64,000 bases of DNA. Source: Alistipes sp. GTDB lineage: Bacteria > Bacteroidota > Bacteroidia > Bacteroidales > Rikenellaceae. The DNA lies in contig JAFZFP010000005.1 of NCBI GenBank assembly GCA_017555905.1, positions 21,362-85,361 on the forward strand. The letters run 5' to 3'. Below the pieces are notes generated by a model. It did not search any database and was not told where the DNA came from. It saw nothing but the letters and a program-made list of their open reading frames with translations. Both the position numbers and the translations under genes were made by a program. Below, one piece after another: positions 41,852-49,483 of the stretch; within the stretch, counting starts at the first letter, position 1; the number at the start of each line of letters is the position of its first letter.

Positions 41852-43474
41852 TTAGAATAGTGTTTTATTTATCTCACCTATTACAATAGGTAGGAATAGG
41901 TCGCTTAACTGCTTGAGTGAATTCTCCTCTTGATTGTCAAATGAGATGACCACTTGGTTGTGATCGCACTCCATAATTGCAATATAACCGAAACTAAGCA
42001 TAGGTGCAAATGCGCTGTAAAGAGTGTAGGTCTCGCTGTCCAATAGCCTCTTGCTTGCCGATTCTATAAAGGTAGATGTTGTCAAGTTATCGAAGTCCAC
42101 TACTATATAGCCGAGGGAGTTTTCGAGTTCCGTAGCCCACGTCTTCTCGGTTGCTGGTGCTGTTGCTGGTTCGAGTTTAGTGTTTACGCCCGCAAAGAGG
42201 AGCCCAGACTCATTCTGCTGGAGGGTGAAGTTGTAGTTACCTAACTTAGTATTATAGTGGTTGTCACCTACCTTGCGGAGCAGACCCATAGTAAAATATG
42301 GGATATTTGAGATAATGTAACTATCTGCAACATCTACCATTGCGGATGCCTTAAGGTCACTTATTGAGGGTACTAACTGCGTGCCACCCCAGTAGTAGTC
42401 TACCTTCTCGACTATCTTGCCGTCAAGGGTCTCAAGTGCTATTGTAACATCGCCATTGATGGACTCCATAACGTCGTTTGCAACGGCAAAATATATTGCC
42501 ATTTCATTGCCGAAATTAGCGTAATGTCGAACAGTCTCGTTGCTTATTATCTCGTTGAATAACTCGGCTAACGTAGTTCCATTAATGCCTAAGTTGGCAA
42601 CTGCAATTACGTTATTGCTTAGGTAGTTAAGGTGATTGTTCTCGCCCTTGTGGAAGAATTCATTATAACCACTGAGGTCGGCACCATTGATTCGCTGGTC
42701 GATGGTTGCACGTCCTAACTCAAAGGTTGCGGTAGTTAGGATGTTTGCATCGGGTGTGAGTTTTGTCCTAAAGTCGGCAACGAGTTGCTGACTAATGGTA
42801 GGTGTTGTCGCATCGGTTGGCTCGTTTAAAGATGTCTCGATAGCGTTAAGGGCCTTGTTGAGATTGATGTATGATGCCATATCCGACTCTCCGAAGATGG
42901 TGAGGTCGGCAAGGTTTTTAGTCAGTGCATTGGTAAGTGTAGCGTCGCTATTTTGGCTATTAACAACGGCAATAAAGCGGTCGTCAGTATAACCAATTGC
43001 AATGTTGTCTAACCCCTTAGTATAGTTAATTCCGTTGATCTCCTCAAGGGTAATATCTACGTCGTATAATGTAGAAAGTAGTTTAAGTGACCCATATATC
43101 TTGCTCTTGTTCAACACTTCGGCAACGCAAACATAGCCCGACTCTATGCTATCCATATAGCAGTAGATAGGTTTTGTAAAGTCGATTCCACTGTTGTTTA
43201 CATCTGTAATTATACTCTCTAATTGCTGAGCCATCTCAGGATCCTCGACTTCTGTCTTAAGTACCGACGCAATTAATTTGCGTTGCTCGGCCGAAAAATG
43301 GGTGTCAAAAGCGCCCTTCTTGGCGATTTGGTCTAAGTTGAGATAGTAGAAGCAGAGTGCATCAACCTTGTCTCTCACCGGCTCGGCTGTGGTCTTGCGA
43401 AAAGTAAAGAGTGCAATTATGACACAGGCGACTAATGCTAAAATAAGTATTATCAATATACTACGCTTTTTCAT
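41852..43474 (-). CDS. Membrane-anchored DUF4836-like protein
   Basis: This 540-residue protein has an N-terminal hydrophobic anchor (about 4-25, MKKRSILIILIL...) followed by a long extracytoplasmic region. It resembles DUF4836 proteins of Bacteroidales: a repeated alpha/beta layout with segments such as VDALCFYYLNLDQIAKKGAF near the N terminus. A cysteine in the hydrophobic stretch (LVACVI) could be a degenerate lipobox but lies inside a longer helix, so a membrane anchor is more likely. It is the first gene of the ABC operon and may be the substrate-handling or regulatory partner. The start at 43474 gives a proper anchor; an upstream ATG adds 20 residues near the promoter. Function unknown. 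Confidence 0.62.
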   Translation of the reverse strand: MKKRSILIILILALVACVIIALFTFRKTTAEPVRDKVDALCFYYLNLDQIAKKGAFDTHFSAEQRKLIASVLKTEVEDPEMAQQLESIITDVNNSGIDFTKPIYCYMDSIESGYVCVAEVLNKSKIYGSLKLLSTLYDVDITLEEINGINYTKGLDNIAIGYTDDRFIAVVNSQNSDATLTNALTKNLADLTIFGESDMASYINLNKALNAIETSLNEPTDATTPTISQQLVADFRTKLTPDANILTTATFELGRATIDQRINGADLSGYNEFFHKGENNHLNYLSNNVIAVANLGINGTTLAELFNEIISNETVRHYANFGNEMAIYFAVANDVMESINGDVTIALETLDGKIVEKVDYYWGGTQLVPSISDLKASAMVDVADSYIISNIPYFTMGLLRKVGDNHYNTKLGNYNFTLQQNESGLLFAGVNTKLEPATAPATEKTWATELENSLGYIVVDFDNLTTSTFIESASKRLLDSETYTLYSAFAPMLSFGYIAIMECDHNQVVISFDNQEENSLKQLSDLFLPIVIGEINKTLF

Positions 43475-43535
43475 ATCAAGTAATTTATAGGTTATAATTC
43501 TTCGATATATATCCCGGTTTTTTGTATATATCATA

Positions 43536-43543
43536 CAAAGATA
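43536..43543 (-). promoter_or_regulatory. -7 element for the DUF4836-like/ABC operon
   Basis: TATCTTTG on the minus strand (plus-strand CAAAGATA) lies about 60 bp upstream of the chosen start; no exact -33 TTG is seen at 19-21 bp. Confidence 0.45.
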
Positions 43544-43604
43544 ATGATAATTTTTTAATAAAATACACCCTTGAATCTTTCTTTTGAATTACCATCAATA
43601 CTTA

Positions 43605-43635
43605 TTTGAAATCCCGAAAAAAAGGATTAAATTTG
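43605..43635 (+). promoter_or_regulatory. Promoter of the cysteate synthase operon
   Basis: A -33 TTTG at 43605-43608 and a -7 TAAATTTG at 43628-43635 are 19 bp apart, divergent from the ABC operon promoter. The predicted leader is about 40 nt. Confidence 0.7.
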
Positions 43636-43681
43636 CACGATATAAACTTATGGTGGTAAAACGTGTAATAAAAACTTATAT

Positions 43682-44971
43682 ATGGAGAATTTCAAACCTA
43701 CAAAGTACACTTTGAAGTGTGTCGCTACGGGCCGAGAGTTCGACGATGCAGGATGGGTATTAGATGATGCAGAGTGCAAAACCCCTTCATTGGTGCGTGC
43801 AAACTACTCGAAGAAGCAGTTGGAACTTAAGCCTGAGAGTTATGGTTTCTATAAGTTCTGCGACTGGTTGCCTGTAAAGCGCATCCTTGAGGGTTCTTCT
43901 GCCCCAGTGACCTATAAGAGTGAGGCTTTGGCAAAACATTTGGGTCTCAGCAATTTGTGGATCACCCTTAACGGCTATTTTCCTCGCCGAGGTGCGAAGA
44001 TGAGAACTTGTTCGTTCAAGGAGACTGAGGCCTACAGCGTATGCGCACGTATTGATGAGAATGAGGATCGTGTATTGGTGGTGGCATCAGCGGGTAATAC
44101 AGCAAGAGCCTTCGCTCGTGTATGTTCAGATAATAATATCAAGTTGTTGTTGGTTGTACCATCTGACAATCTCTCATCTCTCTGGTTCACAGAGCCTATC
44201 AACGATTGTGTGAAACTTATCGCGTGTGAGAAGGGTGGCGACTACTACGATGCTATCTATCTCAGCCTCTTGGCTCTCAAGTCATCGAAGATGTATGCTG
44301 AGGGTGGCGCAAAGAATATTGCTCGTCGCGATGGTATGGCAACGACCGTTCTTTCGGCCGTTACAACAATCGGTCGGATTCCTGATTACTACTTCCAGGC
44401 CGTTGGTAGTGGTACAGGTGCTATCGCTGCGTGGGAGGCAAATATGCGACTCATCGAGGATGGAAGATATGGAGATAACCTTATGAAACTCATTGTCTCT
44501 CAGAATGCTCCATTTGTGCCTATGTTCGACGCCTGGCGTGCCGATTCTCGCGATATGTTGCCATACGAGATGCATAAGGCTCGTCGTGACGCAGAACTTA
44601 TCGATGCGAAGGTGTTGTCTAACCGTAAGCCACCTTACGCCTTGGCAGGTGGACTCTACGATGCACTTAAGGCGACCAATGGCGATGTAGTTGTTGCTAC
44701 TAATGCACAGGCTCGCAGAGCTTGCAAACTGTTCAAGGATCTGGAGGGTATTGACATTCATCCGGCAGCAGGTGTGGCACTCGCTTCGCTTATCAAGATG
44801 GTCGAGGGTGGCAAGGTTGAGAAGGATGCTTGCATTATGCTCAATATCACGGGTGCTGGTGAGGAGGCTGCGAAGCAGAATAAGGAGATTTTCACTATCA
44901 AGCCAAGCAAGGTATTCCCACTCACTGCTACGGTTGATGATGTAGTAACATACGTTGAATCATTATTTTAG
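43682..44971 (+). CDS. Cysteate synthase (PLP-dependent, threonine synthase family)
   Basis: The 429-residue protein is a fold-type II PLP enzyme related to threonine synthase. The PLP lysine is K113 in CSFKETEAY, the substrate loop is SAGNT (136-140) and the phosphate-binding glycine loop is GSGTGA. The N-terminal YTLKCVATGREF and the GFYKFCDWLPV segment match cysteate synthases, which make L-cysteate from O-phosphoserine and sulfite. In methanogens the product feeds coenzyme M; in Bacteroidota cysteate is the head-group precursor of capnine and sulfonolipids. It heads an apparent operon with manA and a LuxR-type regulator. A misassigned threonine synthase is the main alternative, but the SFKETE motif differs from the SFKDR of that enzyme. 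Confidence 0.85.
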   Translation: MENFKPTKYTLKCVATGREFDDAGWVLDDAECKTPSLVRANYSKKQLELKPESYGFYKFCDWLPVKRILEGSSAPVTYKSEALAKHLGLSNLWITLNGYFPRRGAKMRTCSFKETEAYSVCARIDENEDRVLVVASAGNTARAFARVCSDNNIKLLLVVPSDNLSSLWFTEPINDCVKLIACEKGGDYYDAIYLSLLALKSSKMYAEGGAKNIARRDGMATTVLSAVTTIGRIPDYYFQAVGSGTGAIAAWEANMRLIEDGRYGDNLMKLIVSQNAPFVPMFDAWRADSRDMLPYEMHKARRDAELIDAKVLSNRKPPYALAGGLYDALKATNGDVVVATNAQARRACKLFKDLEGIDIHPAAGVALASLIKMVEGGKVEKDACIMLNITGAGEEAAKQNKEIFTIKPSKVFPLTATVDDVVTYVESLF

Positions 44972-44980
44972 AAAGATTAT

Positions 44981-45970
44981 ATGTTGTATCCAATTAAGTT
45001 TAAGCCACGCATCAAGGAGCGTATCTGGGGCGGTAGTGCCATTCTCAAGAAGAAGGGTAAGGCAGCGAGCCGTCTGGCAAAGGATAAACTTTATGGAGAG
45101 AGTTGGGATCTCTCTTCTGTGAAGGGCGATGTCTCGGTTGTGTCGAATGGTTTTCTTAAGGGAAATAGCCTTGAGGAGATTATCGAGGTGTATATGGGTG
45201 AACTCGTTGGCGAGGAGAATTTCGAGATTTATGGTTTGGAGTTCCCTCTGCTTGTGAAGTATCTCGACTGCAACGACAAACTCTCTGTTCAGGTACACCC
45301 TGACGATAGTCTGGCCTTGGAGCGCCACAATAGTTATGGTAAGACCGAGGCGTGGTATGTGGTTGATTGTCAGCCCGACTCTGCTATATATCTCGGCTTC
45401 AAGGATTTGAATATCACTCGCGAGGAGTATATTGCAGCTGTTGCAGAGTCTCGTCTTGAGCCACTTCTCAATAGAGTTCCCGTAAAACCAGGCGACGTAT
45501 TCTTCATCCCTGCTGGCACGGTACACGCCTTGGGTGCAGGCCTTGAAGTTGTGGAGGTTCAGCAGACTTCGGATGTCACCTACCGTATCTATGATTGGGA
45601 TAGAGTTGATGCTTCGGGCAAGGGCCGTGAACTACATACGTCGTTGGCTGTAGATGCCATTGATTTCGAAGCCGATGCTGAGTTGTTGCACCGCAAGTAC
45701 GACTTGACTCGTGGTGGCGAGGCTACGGTTATAGAGTCTAACTACTTCACTATGACCCTGCACGATGTGGATGGCACAAAGAGTCTCGACCGCACAATGC
45801 TCGACTCGTTTGTTATATACATTGCCCTAAATGGCTCAGTAAGAATCGTTGCCGACGACTCAGAGGAGACTCTCAATGAGGGTGAGGTGGTACTTGTTCC
45901 TGCCGAGATGGGTGATATCCACTTCGAGGGTAACGCTAAGTTGATGGAGGTTTATATAGAGCGAAAGTAG
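44981..45970 (+). CDS. manA: Class I mannose-6-phosphate isomerase
   Basis: The 329-residue zinc enzyme interconverts mannose 6-phosphate and fructose 6-phosphate, supplying GDP-mannose precursors. The cupin-type zinc ligands Q104 and H106 (SVQVHPDD), E123 (GKTEAW) and H182 (AGTVHALG) are all present, followed by the active-site segment EVVEVQQTSDVTYRIYDWDR. The short Bacteroidota/Firmicutes form (about 320 residues) fits. It starts 9 bp after the cysteate synthase stop and is followed three bases later by the regulator gene. The pairing with cysteate synthase has no obvious metabolic logic. Confidence 0.94.
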   Translation: MLYPIKFKPRIKERIWGGSAILKKKGKAASRLAKDKLYGESWDLSSVKGDVSVVSNGFLKGNSLEEIIEVYMGELVGEENFEIYGLEFPLLVKYLDCNDKLSVQVHPDDSLALERHNSYGKTEAWYVVDCQPDSAIYLGFKDLNITREEYIAAVAESRLEPLLNRVPVKPGDVFFIPAGTVHALGAGLEVVEVQQTSDVTYRIYDWDRVDASGKGRELHTSLAVDAIDFEADAELLHRKYDLTRGGEATVIESNYFTMTLHDVDGTKSLDRTMLDSFVIYIALNGSVRIVADDSEETLNEGEVVLVPAEMGDIHFEGNAKLMEVYIERK

Positions 45971-45973
45971 GGT

Positions 45974-46588
45974 ATGCAACCACAAATGGTCATCATCATC
46001 GAGAATACGCTTATGGCTATGGCCTTGCGTAGCCTTCTGCAAGATATGGTGCCAGGAGTGGATGTTGTATGCTACAATAGTATGGAGAGTTTTCGTAATG
46101 CACCATCTTTGAGGGTGGTGCATTATTTTGTCTCTCCGACAATCTTATTTCACAATAGCGAGGAACTTAAACCACACCTTCGTCGCACAATTGTAGTTGC
46201 CGAGGGTGAAGCACCTACGTTTATCCAGTCGGGACTACGCATTATTGATGCTACAGCGACCGAGCAACAGATTGCTCGTCAGATAATAGAGATTCACCAG
46301 ATGGGTCATCCATCGGGCCACGGACACCACTCTACACATATTGGTAGTGGTGAGGATAGAGAGACATTATCTGTGGTGCCGGCCCAACTATCTCCGCGCG
46401 AGAGAGATGTATTGGCGTATGTCGTAAAAGGTTTTATAAATAAGGAGATTGCCGAGGCGTTGAACATTTCGTTAGCGACGGTCGTATTTCATCGAAACAA
46501 TATCTCAGAGAAGTTAAAAACACGCTCAATAGGCCGATTGACCATATATGCGGTACTTAATAATATTGTCTCGATATCAGATATTTAA
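45974..46588 (+). CDS. LuxR-type response regulator with degenerate receiver and His-rich linker
   Basis: The 204-residue protein has an N-terminal region of receiver-like size (1-105) that lacks the usual acidic pair and phospho-acceptor aspartate, a histidine-rich linker (H108, H112, H116, H118, H119, H122) and a C-terminal LuxR/GerE DNA-binding domain (138-200) with the family signature LSPRERDVLAYVVKGFINKEIAEAL and a recognition helix around SLATVVFHRNNI. It starts three bases after manA. The degenerate receiver suggests that it is not phosphorylated; the histidines might bind metal. The target genes are unknown, and self-operon control is only a guess. Confidence 0.82.
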   Translation: MQPQMVIIIENTLMAMALRSLLQDMVPGVDVVCYNSMESFRNAPSLRVVHYFVSPTILFHNSEELKPHLRRTIVVAEGEAPTFIQSGLRIIDATATEQQIARQIIEIHQMGHPSGHGHHSTHIGSGEDRETLSVVPAQLSPRERDVLAYVVKGFINKEIAEALNISLATVVFHRNNISEKLKTRSIGRLTIYAVLNNIVSISDI

Positions 46589-46606
46589 CCTCAGTTATAT
46601 AGAAAA

Positions 46607-46648
46607 AATAATAGGTTGTTCTTGCGTAGAACAACCTATTATTTTATT
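46607..46648. terminator. Bidirectional terminator
   Basis: A perfect 16-bp stem (AATAATAGGTTGTTCT and its complement) with a 5-nt loop is followed by TTATT on the plus strand, and A-rich sequence lies on the other side. It separates the convergent regulator and BACON lipoprotein genes. Confidence 0.8.
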
Positions 46649-46660
46649 GGTCAATATCGA

Positions 46661-47509
46661 TTAGTAGATACCGCCTGACATATAACGATAGTCTACCATA
46701 GAGTAGTCACCGCTGAAGGTTACTACATAGATAGAAGTATCCTCTGGATCCTCGAATGTAACCTCAAATTTTACCTCGTCGTCGGTTACGGTAAGTGTAC
46801 CATCAAGGTAGAGGCGCTGATTAATCTCGAAACCAGTTGAATCGTACTCCTTGTAAAGGCTTGCGCACTCCAAGAATGTACCAGCGGTACCGTCGTTGTT
46901 AATATTGAAGGTGTACACGCCATTAGGAATCTTGATGTGATCGTAATCTGCTGGGCGCTGGTCTGAATATACGTCAAGGAAGAACTTGAAACCTGCATCG
47001 TAGAACGATGTGTTTGCGTCGTAGTCGCTCTCTGAGAGGCAAACGTAGTAGTTATAGTTGTTGCCTGCGTAGTCACCGTAGTAGTGGCCGAGCAAGAATG
47101 GAGCCTCGATGTTATGCTCCTCTGGACGTGGTGTACCCTCCTGGTTTACAGTTACAGTGTAATCAACATCTGCATAAGATACGGTGATGATACCCTGGCG
47201 AGCATCGTAGCTACTATTCTCATCAACAGTAAACTTGATGTTACCCATCTTACTGTGGTCGAATGAGTTAATCCATTCTACATCGGCTGCTGCCTCTACC
47301 TTATACTCCTCTGTAGGGTTGTTGAGTGTGTAAACGATCACGCTCACTGCGTTGCCATAACCAACATTTACCTCAGATGCAGAGGTGATAGTCAATGATG
47401 GAGTAGTGTTACCTGGCTCGTTGCCACCGGTTGGATCTGTATTTGCTGGCTCACAAGCGGTTAGCAAAATAGCGATAGTCGCAAAAAATGCAAAAAATCT
47501 CTTTGTCAT
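46661..47509 (-). CDS. BACON-domain lipoprotein
   Basis: The 282-residue protein has a lipoprotein signal (lipobox LLTAC, C19), a Gly/Asn/Pro/Thr-rich linker, a BACON-like domain (about 37-127, with VEAAADVEWINSF and GIITVSYADVDYTVTVNQEG, the typical end of the fold) and a C-terminal beta-rich domain of about 150 residues rich in Tyr and Asp. No catalytic motif is visible. BACON domains are common in surface lipoproteins that bind glycans or mucin, but also in many proteins of unknown role. It stands alone, with a -7 TAACTTTG (plus-strand about 47558-47565) about 50 bp upstream. Confidence 0.78.
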   Translation of the reverse strand: MTKRFFAFFATIAILLTACEPANTDPTGGNEPGNTTPSLTITSASEVNVGYGNAVSVIVYTLNNPTEEYKVEAAADVEWINSFDHSKMGNIKFTVDENSSYDARQGIITVSYADVDYTVTVNQEGTPRPEEHNIEAPFLLGHYYGDYAGNNYNYYVCLSESDYDANTSFYDAGFKFFLDVYSDQRPADYDHIKIPNGVYTFNINNDGTAGTFLECASLYKEYDSTGFEINQRLYLDGTLTVTDDEVKFEVTFEDPEDTSIYVVTFSGDYSMVDYRYMSGGIY

Positions 47510-47630
47510 AATGTTTTATATTTAATTAATTTGTTTCTGTATTCCAACTTTTCAGTGCAAAGTTAATATATTTTTTTGATTTTTACGACCTCTGATGCCA
47601 AATTAACATTATATTTGTAAAAAATATAGT

Positions 47631-48359
47631 ATGAAACAGATTTTAATTATAGCGCTTGCCTCTCTGTTATATACATCGGCTTACCCACAGCAGGGTAGTG
47701 TGTTGGTCGAAAAGATGGTCGAGGCTGGACTTGTAGATATACAGAGTCTCGATTCGGATATCCTTGTCGATTTGAAATACTCCTCGACGGACAACTTTGT
47801 CGGCAAGGATATGTATGGCGAGTTGGAGCAGGCGTTTCTCGAACCTGAGTTTGCCAGTAGGGTAGTCAAGGCTCAGCAACTTCTAAAACAGCGACACCCC
47901 AACTATACTTTACTCATATATGATACAGCACGCCCTTTAAGTGTGCAACGTGCTATGCGTAAGGCTGTTGAAGGTACTGAACTTGAGTCGTTTGTTGCTA
48001 ATAGCACGCTCGGTGGCCGTCATAATTTTGGTGTAGCCGTGGATCTTACAATCGCTACGAACGATGGTACACCCCTCGATATGGGTGCGGGATTTGATGA
48101 GTTTAGCGAGGCCTCGTCGGTTAAGGGTACACCCGACACTAATGTAGCATCTACTCGCACAATAGAGGTTTATAGAGATTATGTTAAATCCTTGGCAAAA
48201 CGCGGAGTTATCTCATACGAGTCGGCCAATAATAGGATTCTATTGCTTGAAATTATGTGTGAGGCTGGATTAGTGCCTTACCGCAGAGAGTGGTGGCATT
48301 TCGAGGAATTGCTCTCTATGTCGCAGACCAGAGAGAAATACAAACTGCTTGATTTCTAA
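47631..48359 (+). CDS. D-alanyl-D-alanine dipeptidase, VanX/DdpX-like (M15D)
   Basis: A signal peptide (about residues 1-18) precedes a 220-residue M15D peptidase domain. The zinc and catalytic residues are recognisable: R101 (DTARPLSVQ), H131 and D138 in GGRHNFGVAVDL, and E220 and H223 in REWWHFE. The enzyme would hydrolyse D-Ala-D-Ala in the periplasm. No vanH or vanA ligase lies nearby, so glycopeptide resistance should not be inferred; recycling of D-Ala-D-Ala as a nutrient or in wall turnover is more likely. A -7 TATATTTG (47610-47617) lies just upstream. Confidence 0.9.
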   Translation: MKQILIIALASLLYTSAYPQQGSVLVEKMVEAGLVDIQSLDSDILVDLKYSSTDNFVGKDMYGELEQAFLEPEFASRVVKAQQLLKQRHPNYTLLIYDTARPLSVQRAMRKAVEGTELESFVANSTLGGRHNFGVAVDLTIATNDGTPLDMGAGFDEFSEASSVKGTPDTNVASTRTIEVYRDYVKSLAKRGVISYESANNRILLLEIMCEAGLVPYRREWWHFEELLSMSQTREKYKLLDF

Positions 48360-48388
48360 AGTGTATACCTATATTATATAAAGGACGT

Positions 48389-48877
48389 TTATATCACAAC
48401 TGCTATAAACACCTTTACTATATGGTAGAACATATAAACTCCTGCAACGAGTTTAATTCCTGTGCCAGCAAGGAATGAGAGCAACGAGCCAAATCCTACC
48501 TTAAAGGCCTTCTCTAATGGAGTCTTGCTTCCTACAACCTCACCAATAATCGCTCCGACGAATGGACCAAAGATAATACCGGGAATGCCGAAGCAGAGGC
48601 CTACGAAAGTTCCTATGGTAGCACCCGTGATTCCTGCCTTTGTGCCACCAAAGAGTTTGCTGAAGTAGCCAGGAAGGATGTAGTCGAGAATAATCGCCAC
48701 GACAGAGACCGTTCCCCAGATTAAAAGTTGTGACACGGTGATTGTTGAACCCGTTGTTAAGAATACGCAAACAAGTCCTGCGAATGAAAGTATTGTTCCA
48801 GGTAACACAGGCACAATAACGCCAATTAAACCAACAAGTCCTAGTATAAGTGCTACTATTGCTAAGGTGATATCCAT
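48389..48877 (-). CDS. DUF456 family small membrane protein
   Basis: The 162-residue protein has about four or five membrane helices and is rich in glycine and small residues; the GTKAGITGATIGTFVGLCFGIPG and GPFVGAIIGEVVG repeats are the DUF456 hallmark. Family members are inner-membrane proteins of unknown function. It is the last gene of a minus-strand run that begins with the XRE-type regulator at 51990, 52 bp after the GtrA gene. Confidence 0.87.
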   Translation of the reverse strand: MDITLAIVALILGLVGLIGVIVPVLPGTILSFAGLVCVFLTTGSTITVSQLLIWGTVSVVAIILDYILPGYFSKLFGGTKAGITGATIGTFVGLCFGIPGIIFGPFVGAIIGEVVGSKTPLEKAFKVGFGSLLSFLAGTGIKLVAGVYMFYHIVKVFIAVVI

Positions 48878-48929
48878 TGTGTCGTAATATTTATATTATG
48901 TTAAATTATCTGTTTCCCTGATAGGAATT

Positions 48930-49481
48930 CTACTGTGTGTCTGTTGAATTATCCTCCACGTTAGTCGAGTCATTCTCTCTGTCTGTTGAGTTATTCGTGG
49001 TTGATTTGTCTGCAAAAGTATAGTATCGCGTAACCAGGTAACTATAGACCACCGAGACAATCGTTGTTAGCATCTTTGAAGGCGTTGGCCAAAACATAAA
49101 GAGTTCAACAAAGAGTTTCATACAGACGTAGTTGATAACTATCGAGCCAGCAACCGAAAGAGCATAACGCAGAAGTTGTTTGCGAGAAGCAAGGTGCGAA
49201 ACTCTAAAAGCCACGTGACGATTAAGCCAAAAACCGGTGAAGAAGGTAATTGGAAAGACGATACACAACGAGGCAATATGCGGGGATATACATTGGTTAC
49301 CTATGTATATATACTGCTCGGCTACGACGTAGTGATAAATAAGGTAATACCATATTATATCAAGCGTCATATTCAGACCTCCACAGAATCCATAAGCAAA
49401 AGTATTGCGTGATACAATGCGTTCTATTGGCTTAATATAGAACGCATTAACGATATTAATCAATACTTGTGCTACGGACAT
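48930..49481 (-). CDS. GtrA family membrane protein
   Basis: The 183-residue protein has four predicted membrane helices in the GtrA pattern, with NRHVAFR in the central loop and the C-terminal SYLVTRYYTF segment. GtrA-like proteins often help move polyprenyl-linked sugars across the inner membrane or partner with glycosyltransferases, but no glycosyltransferase is adjacent here. The last 25 residues form a low-complexity acidic tail with repeated NST/DST motifs, which is unusual for the family. It starts two bases after the stop of the SPOR protein, so it is probably co-translated with that gene. Confidence 0.84.
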   Translation of the reverse strand: MSVAQVLINIVNAFYIKPIERIVSRNTFAYGFCGGLNMTLDIIWYYLIYHYVVAEQYIYIGNQCISPHIASLCIVFPITFFTGFWLNRHVAFRVSHLASRKQLLRYALSVAGSIVINYVCMKLFVELFMFWPTPSKMLTTIVSVVYSYLVTRYYTFADKSTTNNSTDRENDSTNVEDNSTDTQ

Positions 49482-49483
49482 AT

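Noticed and set aside
47631-48359. Glycopeptide resistance from the VanX-like gene
   Set aside because: No vanH, vanA or vanRS gene lies nearby and the protein is exported, unlike resistance VanX.
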